Origin: Ciona savignyi
Taxonomy: Eukaryota > Chordata > Ascidiacea > Phlebobranchia > Cionidae
NCBI GenBank assembly: GCA_000149265.1
Contig: CH001357.1
Coordinates: 271,748 to 335,747, forward strand
DNA: 64,000 nt
Direction: 5' to 3'
Part shown: piece after piece, positions 12,601-24,000 of the stretch
How the letters are laid out: each line of letters starts with the position of its first letter
How positions within the stretch are numbered: the stretch's first letter is position 1
The notes under the pieces: generated by a model
What the model was told of the DNA's origin: nothing
The model's input: the letters and a program-made list of their open reading frames with translations, nothing else
Database searches by the model: none
Position numbers and translations under genes: made by a program

Positions 12601-14462
12601 ACCAAGCACTGGTTGATTTGAACGAAAAGGTCGAAAAGGTTGGTGACTGTGGATTAATTTTGTTTTTTTGTATTTTTTTCATAATGAATTAAAGGGGAAA
12701 ACTAAAGGAGGGAAAGCGGGAAGTAGGGAAGGAGTGAAACTGCATGCTAAAATAAAGACTATGTCATTAGAGTTAGTTTTAAACATTGGACTGCAAAACA
12801 ACAGGTGATAACAGGTTTATAAACCAATCAATTATTTGGTGTGGGTATAGTCAGGCGTAACCTTTGAATCAAATTTTGAACCTTTCGATGATTGAATCAA
12901 AATTATTACATTTAAGCCCCAAGGAATGGGATGTGATAAGTGATGTGATGTTTATTGGTAAAATAACATGGTTTTAGTTAAGTTTTTGCACATTATAAAA
13001 AAACAAAACAATTTAACAAAATCTAAAACTAACGTTGGAATGAAACGTAGATGGTTTCGGGTTATATCATGGGCACTTAACACGTACTTTAAGATATGTG
13101 TGATTCTGTTTCAGCATTTGTTTATTCCCGGGAAAACTAAGCGCATTATAACACAAGATATTGCCAAGTTATCTTTTGTTTACAGTAGGGTTTTTAGAGT
13201 TATTACAATGAGTTGAAAATATAGACATTTAAAAGTATTTTTTTACTACATTAAGTGTTACAAAGCTATTTTGATATGCCAACCGTTCTGCAGTAGTTTA
13301 GTTTATTCATTTTTGCCCTTGTATCAAAAAGCAGCAAACTGGAATTACAAACACAGGAATAGGAAAACGACAAAACAAAAAGTCATTAAAACGCGTCATT
13401 AAAAAAATTATTAAATATAGGTAGGTGGGAAAAAATAATTTGGTAACAATACTAAATGCGACCAAATTCCCGAAGAAGAGCGTGCGGTAAACCGCAACAA
13501 CTTTTGCATTAACAGAAAACCACAATTTCCAGGTGTACTACAACGTGGTAGGCAAGTTAATGCTGAATATAGACGGACTTATGATGCTGACAAACATTGA
13601 GAATAAGATGGAGTTATTGCTGGATGAGATTGAAAGTTTACCTGAAGCTGCTGTGAAAGAGATTCAGAAGATAAAAGATAAAGTTTGTTGAATTTGCTGT
13701 TCAGCTGTTTGTAAGATAATTATGTTTATCTCGTGAATAAGAGAGCGCAATGCGCGTTTGCACACGGACAATCGTTAGATTACATCATGCGCATGGTGGG
13801 GTTAGCAGAGCTATTAAAGTGTGTTTGTATGTTTCCGACGTTCTTTTAATTTGGTGGAACCCATCATTCCATGTATTGGTCGCGTTAACCATTCGGCAAC
13901 AATACTGTACGCAGGAGAATTAACAAACGGGTAATCGTCACCCTCATGCCCACTGTCGGGTCCCGGAGCTAGTGCATTGTGTTGTATTTGATGGAACGTT
14001 GTTGTTGACCGGTTAGTCTGGTGGTTTACTGCGACGCCTTTCAACCGAAAGGTTAAAGGTACTGGTCGCTAGCTAGCAGGTTTTTGTCATTGGGCAAGGC
14101 ACTTAACTAACATTGTCTAAACCAGCGGATTAATGGGTTCTACCAAATTAAAGGAACGTGTCTATCATACACAACACACTGCAATGGTTCCGGCAACCCG
14201 ACGATGGGCGCGAGGTGATCTGACGATTGCCCTGTGTGGTAACCCCCTTGGTTTCCCCATTAACGGAGATAAACCTGAATATCCTGTGCTATCCTATTGT
14301 TTCAATACTAACTTCTAATATGATTCTGCAGGAGAGACGTCTTCAACTGCGCGAAGATAAGTTGGCGATTCAACGTCACCGCCAGGAGGATCGAGCGAGA
14401 AAGGCACAGGAGAGAGCGAACGCCAACTCTTTTAAACGCGTGGGAAGAAGACTGGTTTTTCG
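3602..14462 (+). CDS. CFAP100: CFAP100/CCDC37-like axonemal coiled-coil protein
   Basis: Twelve exons in one frame: 3602-3679 (ATG, good context), 4566-4673, 5062-5208, 5887-6087, 6957-7085, 7497-7585, 7966-8154, 9983-10092, 10949-11079, 12441-12638, 13533-13682, 14332-14462. All have AG/GT borders and compatible phases, giving about 553 residues. The NPFKIPENI motif in exon 2 and a DUF4200 coiled-coil in exons 4-7 (HELVQRKREMFLV, LFDEFLKATDEAAVEAMKR, then LSDYLRYKSFLLQV and the SDEWL motif) are typical of the CFAP100/CFAP73 family. Algal homologues (MIA1/FAP100) form the modifier-of-inner-arms complex beside the I1 inner dynein arm, so a role in ciliary or sperm-tail beating is inferred. The C-terminal exon has GRRLVFR and ends at a phase-2 donor, so at least one further exon is missing, perhaps in or near the gap at 15127. 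Human CFAP100 is about 600 residues. CFAP73 is the main alternative. Confidence 0.75.
3812..4095 (+). repeat. tRNA-derived SINE, full length
   Basis: The head 'ggttggtctagcggttaagt' carries a recognisable box A and is followed by box B and the full body. It lies in intron 1 of the CFAP100-like gene. Confidence 0.85.
4251..4503. mobile_element. hAT-type MITE, copy 1
   Basis: Starts 'caggggtcgacaacctgcgg' and ends with a decayed inverted copy 'aaaggttgccagcct'. The interior is shared with 31518-31784, including 'cccatgcataagtgaaacaa' and 'cactcgcg..ctttatctcacacagtgttgtt'. It has no coding capacity. TIRs of the CAGGGGTCGGCAACC type are characteristic of non-autonomous hAT elements. Confidence 0.7.
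5355..5645 (-). repeat. tRNA-derived SINE, full length, reverse
   Basis: Reverse copy with tail, body and head, ending in the reversed box A 'taaccgctagaccaacgggc'. It lies in intron 3 of the CFAP100-like gene. Confidence 0.85.
7090..7462 (-). repeat. SINE split by an inserted MITE
   Basis: A reverse SINE breaks off after 'gcgcccaccgtct' near 7188 and resumes at 'atcgtctggctatctt' near 7403. The 200-base palindrome-ended element at 7195-7402 lies between. The short 'cgtct' present at both edges may be the target-site duplication. Confidence 0.65.
7195..7402. mobile_element. MITE with GGAGGGAA terminal inverted repeats
   Basis: The left end 'ggggaaactaaaaggaggga' is mirrored by the right end 'tccctcctttaatgttgccc'. 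Inside the termini 'ggaaggagggaaactg' pairs with 'cagtttcccttcttcccgc'. The core is 'gacattagagttagtgttaa' plus a G-rich stretch. Related copies are at 14668-14868 (full), 12690-12795 (left half) and 49785-49965 (decayed). It has no coding capacity and its superfamily is not assigned. Confidence 0.75.
7622..7915 (-). repeat. tRNA-derived SINE, full length, reverse
   Basis: Tail 'aggataggatattcatgttt' through to the reversed head 'ccaccagactaaccgaccgg'. It lies in intron 6 of the CFAP100-like gene. Confidence 0.85.
8298..9290. mobile_element. composite DNA transposon relic (nested)
   Basis: Outer ends 'cagggccggttttagg' and 'gcaccgggcctg' form imperfect inverted repeats. 'attgggccccgc' occurs just inside both ends. 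Inside lies a second element at about 8567-9103 with TIRs 'agtggaaccccgctta' and 'aagcgaggttccact' flanked by TA, typical of pogo/Tigger-like elements. The block 'gcaccttgaaggggccccgc' occurs twice (8276, 8346). No transposase frame is seen. The whole block fills the intron between CFAP100 exons 7 and 8. Confidence 0.6.
9295..9540 (-). repeat. tRNA-derived SINE, reverse
   Basis: Reverse copy directly abutting the composite transposon on its left. A 3' fragment of another SINE in the opposite orientation follows at about 9543-9730, so two SINEs are joined head to head. Confidence 0.75.
10700..10815 (+). repeat. second dispersed interspersed repeat, family B
   Basis: A short repeat with a T-rich start, a 'ggcaaa' core and an end 'cagtcgttaaaacacg'. 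Related copies are at about 13296-13400 and 27843-27970, and a reverse copy at about 21560-21685. It lacks tRNA-like boxes, so its class is unknown. Confidence 0.5.
11113..11228 (+). repeat. tRNA-like element with long variable arm
   Basis: It contains 'caatggttaacgcgacc' (box-A-like), 'gatacatataccgactct' as the anticodon region, a long arm, and 'atgggttcgaaacttgg' (box B). The layout resembles a class II (Ser/Leu-type) tRNA, but the arms do not pair well enough for a functional tRNA. Other copies: 15815-16170 (three), reverse at 20865-20950, 26930-27090, 32990-33090 and 36148-36255. Confidence 0.6.
11465..11725 (-). repeat. tRNA-derived SINE, reverse
   Basis: Reverse copy lacking the very end of the tail. 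The reversed box B is 'agtttcgaacctgcaacctt'. It lies in the CFAP100-like intron after exon 9. Confidence 0.8.
12140..12390 (-). repeat. tRNA-derived SINE, reverse, internally deleted
   Basis: Tail and head are kept, but the central block with 'ccgtcgggttaccgg' is missing; the sequence jumps from 'cgtcagatcacg' to 'gttcttcaatttggtagaa'. Confidence 0.75.
14008..14292 (+). repeat. tRNA-derived SINE, full length
   Basis: Forward copy ending 40 bases before the last visible CFAP100-like exon. Two partial reverse copies (13715-13870 and 13885-14000) lie directly upstream, so three insertions are stacked in one intron. Confidence 0.8.
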
Positions 14463-14667
14463 GTGAGTGGGTTTTCTAATTAAAAAAGAGAGAGAGAGTG
14501 AGAGAGAGAGGAGAATAAGGGAGGAGAAAAAGGCGGGAATGGGATTGGGAGGAGGAATAAATGGGGGGGGGAAACTTGATCCTAAACATGTAACCCCAAA
14601 CCTAACCATTCGCTCAACAATTGACCCCCAGAATAACAATAGATACATTTCGCTTTCTTGGGCAACG

Positions 14668-14868
14668 CTAAAGGGAGGGAAAGCGGGAAGGAGGGAAACT
14701 GCTCACCAAAACTATGGAAACTAATTCTAACCCTTCCATAAACACTAATCTTAACCCCAGAACTAACCTCCAACCCCATGTTAAAAACTAACTCTAATGT
14801 CATATTCTTCATTTTATTGTGCAGTTTCCCTCCTTCCCGCTTTCCTCCTTTTAGGTTTCCCCGCTTTC
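14668..14868. mobile_element. MITE with GGAGGGAA terminal inverted repeats
   Basis: Full copy in opposite polarity to the one at 7195. Left terminus 'gggaaagcgggaaggaggga', right terminus 'gtttccctccttcccgcttt'. The core has reversed blocks such as 'aaactaactctaatgtcata'. It lies just downstream of the last visible CFAP100-like exon. Confidence 0.75.
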
Positions 14869-15044
14869 TCTCCGTAGTCGGATCTGTGGTCAGGAGATTT
14901 AATTAATTGTTCAAACTTGAAGCCATATGAAAGATTGGCGATACTAAAATAATCCCCTATACTGTAATGACGCACTGGCCCATGTTATAACTTCCATGCG
15001 ATTAACACTATTGTCGAATCTACCTACTCATATCAAAATCCCAT

Positions 15045-15560
15045 TTTTTATCTTAGAATATACCTTGTTAAAATTTAACTTACATTATTTTATCCGTTTG
15101 TGCGCTAAACTTTTATTTCCATAACANNNNNNNNNNNNNNNNNNNNNNNNNNNNNNNNNNNNNNNNNNNNNNNNNNNNNNNNNNNNNNNNNNNNNNNNNN
15201 NNNNNNNNNNNNNNNNNNNNNNNNNNATTCTAATTTCCATAACAATCAACGTATTCAAATACATAACAGCATTGTCATATATATCTTTCTTTTATCAGAA
15301 CCCCAAAATTTTAGCTTAGAATATACCTTGTTAAAATGGAACTTACATTTTATTTTAAACCGTTCACGCTAAACTTTTATTTCCATAACAATCAACGTAT
15401 TCAAATACATAACATCATTGTCATATATATCTTTCTTTTATCAGAACCCCAAAATTTTAGCTTAGAATATACCTTGTTAAAATGGGACTTCGATTTTATT
15501 TAATCCGTTTGTACGTAAAACTTTTATTTCTATAACAATCAACGTATTCACATGTCGCCA
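15045..15560. repeat. 146-bp tandem satellite spanning an assembly gap
   Basis: A unit of about 146-147 bp recurs: 'aatcaacgtattcaaatac' starts at 15244, 15390 and again near 15537, and 'agaatataccttgttaaaat' precedes the gap too. The array is interrupted by 100 N at 15127-15226, so its true copy number is unknown. Confidence 0.8.
15127..15226. other. assembly gap of 100 N
   Basis: Exactly 100 unknown bases, the usual placeholder for a gap of unknown size. It lies in a tandem satellite and possibly hides the last CFAP100-like exon. Confidence 0.95.
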
Positions 15561-15814
15561 GTAAAGCTATTTATATTTCAACAGATCGGAGCCAATCAAA
15601 GGGCGTGTTGCAAAGGCTTCGAACGATGCAATTGTGACGACAGACAGCTCCTTATTTTTAGCACAGCACTAGATTTCGACCAAATTCTTGTGTTTGTAAT
15701 TCATTGGAAAATAGTGCAAAGATAAGATAATAATGAGTTTTCTGGTCATTAGGTCGGAATATATAAATACCACACCCATGCCTGTCTGCGTCTTGTGGCC
15801 AAAATGGTTAACTC

Positions 15815-16170
15815 TTGAGGCCGAATGGTTAACGTGACCGATACATATACCGACTCTTATACTAAAAAAAGGTCTTGGTAACGAGCTCATCATGGGTTCG
15901 AAACTTGGCTCGGTAAAAACAATCGTGTGTATGTGGGTGCGGTCTTGTGGCCGAATGGTTAAGGCGACCGATACATATACCGACTCAAATACTAAAAAAA
16001 GGTCTTTGTCACGAGCTCATCATGGGTTCGAAATTTGGCTCAGTAAAAAAATGAAGTCTTGTGGCCAATTAAAACGGTCGTGTGGCCGAATGGTTACGAT
16101 ACATATACCAACTATATTTAAAACGGTCTAGCTAGATGACGAGCCCATCGAATCTTAGCCTGGTATAAAA
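15815..16170 (+). repeat. three adjacent tRNA-like elements
   Basis: Three consecutive copies of the element described at 11113, at about 15815-15920, 15941-16048 and 16075-16170, preceded by a broken head at 15788. Each has 'ggccgaatggtta' and, in the first two, 'atcatgggttcgaaa'. The spacing of about 125-130 bp suggests local tandem duplication. Confidence 0.65.
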
Positions 16171-19100
16171 AGTCTGTGTAGCCTGCGCTCGCGTGCCCGC
16201 CATTTTTTACTAACATAACATGCATAAAATATGAATATATATATCCTATATATCCTATTGTAGGTATGGAAAAGCTTATTTTCTAAAACTCCAAAAAGCT
16301 CCAAAGCAGACGGTTTACTGGTGTAGGATAACAGGGCGAACCATATCAAGTCATTTATTACATTACAACAGCCCGAGTTGGTAATATATTATCTCAAGGC
16401 AGATAATGTGGGCAAATCAGCGAAATAGTAAAAGATAAAACAATAGGAAAAAATACTTTTTAATACACAACTGTTTTTAACTATGAAAATAATATCGGTG
16501 TATTAGCCCAAACTGTGTATATAGCTATAGTCGGCGGCCATACTGATAAAATAGTTATTAATACAAGTTTATATGGTTATTTACATGGTTATGCAATAAA
16601 TTTATATGACCTTGGGTGCTATCGGCGTTTTTTTCTATTTTCTATATTCGTGCTCGTTGGGTTGTGACTTTGTAGGCGCATGTTAACGAAAGAATGAATT
16701 GTAAACGATCACGCACGTTTACACCCACGCAACCACTACCAGTAGACCATGCAATGTATATTGTTTAAAATAGGCGGGTGACTTTACAATGGGTATTGTG
16801 ACGCGGGGTCACTTAGGTACAGTTCTGCTAGCAGGTCACGTACGAAGCGACGGCAGACAAAATTGTCCGCTGAAATGATATCAAGGCACTTTACGGACAT
16901 TGCCTGAACCCAGCGGATTAATGGGTTCTACCAAATTAAAGGAACATGTCTATCATATACAACACACTGCAGTAGCTCCGGTAACCCGACGATGGGCGCG
17001 AGGTGATCTGACGATTGCCCGTGTGATAACCCCCTAGGTTTTCCCATTCACGGGGATAAACATGAATATCCTATCCTATCCTATATGAGTTGACAAAATT
17101 CCTGATTTACCTGAAGCGTTACGACTCAATAGCTCAGTTGGATCGTGTGTCGCCTTTCAACCTAAGGGTTGCAGGTTTGACACTGCTCGATGGCTAATCG
17201 GTTGTGTCCTTGGGCAAGACAATTAGCGGGCATTGCCCGAACCTAGTATATTAATTCGTTTACTAATAGTATATTAATTCGTTTACTGAATTAAAGGAAC
17301 TATCAATCCTACACAACATCCTAAAACAGCTCCGGTAACCCAACAGTGTTCGAGAGGTAACTAGAAGGTTATCGTGTGAAAGTTACGTATAGGCCGAAAA
17401 GTTACCGGATAAAATAAGATAAATAAATAAATATATATATATTTCAAAAAAAAAGGTCAGTTAAGTCGCACCACAAAACAAATGTGTTATTTTTAATATT
17501 TTAATATTTTATTTGGTTTTTCAGTTTTGATTCACTTTTCAACCAGTTTAAAGTTAATAAATTGTCTCTGAACATTATTTTATGGTTCATTATAAAATAA
17601 TAAACAAACAATTCATCATAATCATGATCAATTAATCGTTCACCAGAAACATTAGCATCGTCTGATTAATATACAACACACTGTAGTAGCTTCGGCAATT
17701 GGACCGTGGGCGCGAGGTATTAGTCGATAACCGTGGATAAATACTTCAACGTGATTTCAAAACCACTGGGACATAAATGACACATCCAACCGTATCCACC
17801 CAAAAATTCTTTCAATATGCGAGGTTTCGCATTTTGTACATTTGTACATATTCATCTCAAGTATTTCATAGTACTGGTCACGCCTGGAGCAATGGATAGT
17901 TTAGATTATTATTGTCACACGGTAATTATTGGCTTAGCTGTTATAATTATGAGCTTTAAAACTGCGAATTCGACATCTCCTGGCCAGAATACTCGGTGAA
18001 CACGTGATTGCACAGTCCAGTGCACACGGGTCGGCAGCCGTCGGCGATGATTTGATGCTCTTGGCTGGTTTTGCAATGTCAGTGACCGGTTAAGGAAAAT
18101 GCAGCAACTGCAGTTGTAGTGCTGTATGGTACTTTAGCTCCCAGGCCTGTCGTTTACTAGTTTAAATACGCGGAGGTAGCTAGGTTGAAAAAAACAATAA
18201 CAGGATATCTCGTTAATAACGTAGAAGTGCTACATCATCGGGTAGATTTGGATTTCTCATTCTGCCAATGCATCCTGAGTAGTTGTGGTTAAAAGCAGTA
18301 ATTGGACAGCTGCCTTATGATTTAATCATATTGCACACTGGTTTACTTTGGCGTTAGCTACGTACAGTTAGTCGTTATTAAGCATAGGCTAGAACCGATG
18401 CCTTGGTTTTAATTCAAAGTAGTTTAATTTGTGTAATATCAGATAGTTTCTAGCAAGATCAGTTTGGTAAATCTCATCATTAGGGATGCATTTGGTGTTA
18501 GGAACTGGAATTAATCGGTTCATTACAATTTCCGCCCTGAATTGAATAGAATTCTGTATATAAGTAGCAATAGCTAACCAGTGCGCGAATGGTAAATTAG
18601 ATTTAAGAACAAGTTGTTACACTTACAGTGTAGAGTTGTAGACAGACGTCTGTTGTTTTTAACGGAGGTCTAGCATGTCTAAAGCAGGTTCTATTGCCAA
18701 GACACCCACCCACACAGAAACGGGTTATATGAGGTTTACGGATATCACAAATAATGGTCTTAAGTTCATTTCAGGACGACTTTATATGCTTTATGAACCA
18801 TAGCGGCTAAACGAACACTATAAAAATAAAAGAGCAAGCACTGCCAGACGAAGCGTTACAGTGTATAATACACAACCATCGTTGCGCTATTCTCGTTCTA
18901 TTTAAACTGTTTAAACCGTGACAACTGAGTTTAGTTCGGTAAAAACTAGCAGTTTAACTGTGTTTAGGCGAGCATTTCTAGCAGAAATAAGTAAGGCCAT
19001 TTTTAAAGTGTTTAAGTGGTATTTGTAGCACAAAAAAGTTAGGGACTATTTTAAATGTGTTTTAAGGGGAATTTTTAGCAGAAATAATTAAGACCATTTT

Positions 19101-19352
19101 AACTTTGTTCAGGCGAGTATTTCTAGTAGATAAGATTCCATAAATTCAGCAGTAATTCGTAATTGGAATAATCGGTAAAATTAATTTATAGATAATACAT
19201 TGTACATAGGTTTAGTAAGCATACGCATGTTTTGCGACGTTAATAAATTGTGATATAGCTCTAGTATAGAGTTAGGTTGAAGCGTTAAATTACACGTTGG
19301 CGGACATTCTCGCATACCGGCGTTAATACCGTTTGAAGTCAACTGTATAGAT

Positions 19353-19816
19353 CAGTGGTTCTTAACCTTTTTGGTATCCCGCCTTCCCTTGCAAGATAAA
19401 TGTCGGTTTACGCCCCCCCATCTTTAAATACAAAGATGGTGGCTGTAAACCACACAATACAGCAGCACCAATTGGTATTTCAGCTATTTTATGACATCAT
19501 ACTTAGTTCGTGAAGCAGGATTGTGATTAATGGAAGGCTAGCGTTTGAATGCTGTGCTCTGTATGTTTTTACAGGGAAAAAAGAAACGTGTTTTATACAT
19601 GTGAAAATATTTTTAAATATTGTAACACAACTGACCCTAATGTACTTTTGATCTAGAAAAACCAAAAAACACGAGCAGCAAGATTTTAGTTTTGTTTGCA
19701 AAGCTCGGATTCTTAAAATTAATAAAAAAAATGTGTTGTAAAGTTAATAAGGCTCGCGCCCCCATAAAAATGTATGTACGCCCCCTGGGTAGGCCCCCCC
19801 CGGTTAAGAACCACTG
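19353..19816. mobile_element. non-autonomous hAT element with perfect 8-bp TSD
   Basis: Termini 'cagtggttcttaacc' and 'ggttaagaaccactg' are exact inverted repeats. The flanks are both 'gtatagat' (19345-19352 and 19817-19824), an 8-bp target-site duplication as made by hAT transposases. The 464-bp interior has no transposase frame. Confidence 0.92.
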
Positions 19817-20289
19817 GTATAGATGAATGGAGATGGAATATATATATCAAGAGGATACAATTCTATCTTAGGCAAGATACTTGTAGATCCAGTGTCGTTA
19901 CTCCGGTTTAATGATATATTACATGTACGGAATAGTTCCTACAGTTGAATAGATGCAGAAAGTTTTCTAAATAACGCATTTATTTTTTTCCACGAAATTA
20001 AATATTTTTTGTTTTTGCCTGGATGAATTTCGAACCCATGATGGGCTCATTACTAAGTCCGTTTCTGTAAACTATTTCAGCCTGTTTTACCCATCATACG
20101 CGTTTTCACGTTGGAATGACACTTCCGAAACTAAATATAAATTAAAGAAAGTTAAAAAAATATAATAAAAGAGCAGTAAAACATATACGAAGTCGTTAAA
20201 ACCGCTGTTAACGCCTAAATTTGAAATATCCGGTGTTAGGAGAAACGTCATATCCGTTCCCGCGCTTTAAAAAAGAAGGAAATATTACA

Positions 20290-20690
20290 TCGCATAATAG
20301 AAAGAAAACTACAATAGTCCGGAAATAGAAAATCGACTATTGTGCCGTTATAAAACACAAAGAAATAACAGTTTACACTAAAGAACTAAAGCTAAAGTCC
20401 GGTATTAGAAACTCGACTTTCGCGCTGTTATAAAACACAAAGAAATAACAGTTTACACTAAAGAACTAAAGCTAAAGTCCGGTATTAGAAACTCGACTTT
20501 CGCCCCGTTATAAAACGCAAAGAAATAACAGTTTACACTAAAGAACTAAAGCTAAAGTCCGGTATTAGAAACTCGACTTTCGCCCCGTTATAAAACACAA
20601 AGAAATAACAGTTTACACTAAACAACTAAAACTAAAGTCCGGTATTAGAAAATCGTCTTTCGCCCCGGTATAAAACCCAGAACGAAATAC
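20290..20690. repeat. 80-bp minisatellite
   Basis: The marker 'gttataaaacacaaagaaat' recurs at exactly 80-bp steps (20347, 20427, 20507, 20587, then a diverged copy at 20667). The middle units are nearly identical and the outer ones diverged, as expected from recent internal expansion. Confidence 0.9.
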
Positions 20691-21045
20691 CATTCCACAC
20701 AGTTGGATAGATGTTATGGGAAGAAGTTATTCTCGCTTATTACATACGAATAGGAGTTTCTATTCGGATTGCTATAGTTTATTAGTTGCCTTCTTGTATA
20801 ACTTGATTCTACATGCTGACTGGGCCCAGTGTTTTTAAAAGTCAGCGCAGACCGATATACTTTTTGTCCGACTAGGTTTCGAACCATGATGGGCCCGGTC
20901 GTCTTAGAATTCAGTTTATGCCTCGGTCGCGTTAACCATTTGCTAAAATAACTTACACCGTCTTCACCATTCACACTTAAGTTGATTTTATGCTTTTTAG
21001 GATTTCACAATTGCTTTTTAAGAGAGTTGTGTTAGTGATTGCATT

Positions 21046-24000
21046 ATGCCTTACAAAGCTGTTTATCCTGGGACTTCCCCGTATGATCCTGATGACGAAG
21101 GTATGTGACGTCACGTACGCCATTATGACGCACTAAAAATGTTGTTTAATTGTTTTTCACCCGGCTCAGTTTTAAACCTACGATGGAATTCCGGCATATC
21201 ACAGTCGACCGGTAAATTAAATTACAGGGCTCGAAATTAACATGTCGGGGGAGCTAATACTCCCGGGATAGAAATAAACACTTTTTTGTTTCTTTATTTT
21301 TTACCTGGCTTAGTTTCACACCAATAATGGGTCACTAAAAGTTTGTTTTATATAAAAAAGTGGTACATTAATCTGTAGATTTAGCCATTTGGCCACACGA
21401 CCGTTCGTTAACCGTTGTTTTTACAGCAAGTTTACACAAGTATTAAATAACATCAAAATTAATTAGTTAATTTTGATTTAAATTGTTTTTGTTGTATTTT
21501 TTTTAATGTAAGGTTTAACGGCCACGTCATTTTTTCCCCATAACTTGCAATGTATCTAGTCACTGGCGTGTTTTAACTACTGTAGTTTTGCCGTTTCATC
21601 CTGTCTCCTTAATTTGTAACTAATGTTGTATTCTTCTTTATTGTAACGAAGGAGCAAAAAAAATAAACTAAACTAAAACTAAAGTTTGAATAACTTTACA
21701 TGTCCTACCTTTCCAATTTTGTAAGGTTTGTTTCAAATTTTGTGCTAGTTGGTGCTGACAAACAAACACCAAACACAACATAAAACGGTCGTGTGGCCGA
21801 ATGGTTAACTCGACCGGTCTATATACCAAAATTATAGAAAAATTGATTTAACAACGAACAAGACCGAAAAACCACGATTTTTAAATCTAGTTTTGGATTA
21901 TGGCAAATAAAATTATCTAGTGCCCATCGTCGGGTTATTGGAACTATTGTAGTGCGTTGTGGATGACTGATACGTCAATTAATCTTGATAGAACCCATTA
22001 ATCCACTTGGTTTAATATATGTCTTATAAATGCCTTGACCTAGGACACAACTGACTATCTAGGGACCAGTTTCAAACCTGTAACCTTTCGGCCAGAGGTG
22101 ACGCAAAAACCCACTGAGCTAATCATGTATAAGTACGTTTTGAGGCAAGTGTATATGTTTTCCACGTTCATTTAAGCGTGGCAAAGCGTGGAAACGCTCC
22201 CAGAAGTACAAATAAATACATGCTAAATCGGGCGTGATACGAGCAAGATATAAATATCTGACGAAATAAAAAAGACTCGGTGTAGATAGGGAAACATTAA
22301 TGTTCAAAACTCATTTTCTCCGCCAGTTGACTTCAGCTCAGCGATCAGTGGAATGTACGAAACTTCTAACCGCAAGGGCGCGCTAGAGCTCAAGATTGAC
22401 GTGGACAAGACACGTCGATTTTACAAAGCCTTGCGTTTCATTAGTGGAACGGTTACCAATCCGGACAACGCTTTATGGTAGGAATGACAACAAAAATTTG
22501 CTTTTACAAATAAAACACAAATATACTACTTTTACCACTTTCTCTGCGGTTTTTTCTCAATACACTTTTGCTACATTTTAAGTGCAAGTTCTTTGCTCTT
22601 TCAATTGTTATTTTTGAAGAAATGAAAAACAAATAAACTAAACTATGCACCCAAGTATTATTAAATCACCTAATCCTTTTAACGTGAATTCATAATTCCA
22701 ACTTTCTTATTACCTTTTTCAGTCGCATAATTTTAAAGAGTAAAAATGTCGTAATTTGCAGGACTGAAACCGCCACGTCAGCGTTTTTTCGTAGCGTCAA
22801 GGGGAGCGTAAAAGTCACGTCATCGGCAGGTGCGGCATCCGTAAAAGCAAGCGTCACCGTTACCCTGAGCAACGGCGGCAAACGTAACGGAGACGTCAAG
22901 ATCGTACTGAAACGCAGCGCGGGAAAGTGGGTTTGTGACGTCACAATCTCGATTGAAGGAAGAACGAAGACCTTCAACAGCGTAGCGAAGAAATCTGACG
23001 TAACTATTTTTTTTGGATTTAGATATTGCAACTGGCAGTTGAAAGATTGTAGAATCAAAACTAGCTGAATTCTAGTAGGTTTTTGTCCCTGCGCAAAGCA
23101 CTTAGTTGACTTTACTTGAACCCAGCGGATTAATGGGTTGTGTTACATCTAAAAGGATATGCACAGCACACGACCAGGCTTTGGGCTTTACTAATTGTTG
23201 GACTGGATTGTTGGGAAAATTATGCGGGCAGTGGAAGAGGGGTATTTTCGTCACTAACATAAGCAGGACGGGGTAGGGTTTATTATTAGTGGGATGTGTT
23301 ATACATCATAATATAACTCATCCCGCTCATGTTTGTTTAGAAAATTCAGCTGAAAAGGTTACAGGTACGAAACTGGTCGCTAGTTGGTTGTGTCCTTGGG
23401 CAAGGCACTTAACGGACATTTCCTGAACCCAGCGGATTAATGGGTTCTACCAAATTGAAGGAACATGTCTATCATATACAGCACATTGCAATAGCTCCGG
23501 TAACCCGAAGATGTTGGCGCGAGTGATCTGACGATTGCTCGTGTGGTTATCCCGTGAGTTTTCCCATTCACGGGGATAAACATAAAAAAGACACTGGACA
23601 TGGGGAAATATAGGATTACTTATGTGTGTTAACCGCCCCTTGCGTTTTCAAATTTAGGATACGATATTTAAATGATGTTTATACCCGTGAATGGGAAAAC
23701 CAAGAGGGTCAACACACGAGCAATCGTCAGATCACCTCGTGCCCATCGTCGGGTTACTGGAGCTATTGCAGTGTGTTGTGTATGATGCACATGTTCCTTC
23801 AATTTAGTAGAACCTATCATTCCACCCCGTTCTTATAAGGGATACAACAAGACTTTCCTATAACATAGATTTGTAAACTTTCAAACCTTTCAGCACTTCC
23901 GTGATGTCACACTGGACATTGATTATGTGGAGAAAGTCTATTGGCCGACCATTGAGCTCAAGAATTACAAAGGAGTGGGTGGGAAAATGAAGGAGAGAAA

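Larger units (their letters stand above)
16180..21045. other. gene-poor intergenic stretch
   Basis: No convincing exon is seen on either strand. It holds forward SINE pieces (16882-17087 with a 'tatcctatcctatcctat' tail, 17119-17345, 17660-17735), AT-rich sequence, a hAT-type element (19353-19816) and an 80-bp minisatellite (20290-20690). The promoter of the fusion gene should lie near the right edge, but no clear core motif is visible. Confidence 0.5.

Noticed and set aside
17817..17999. 60-residue hydrophobic frame in the gene-poor stretch
   Set aside because: No flanking exon, no family resemblance and ordinary AT-rich composition.
21231..21300. 'cagggctcgaaattaa' resembling a hAT terminus
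   Set aside because: No matching inverted end or target duplication could be found nearby.
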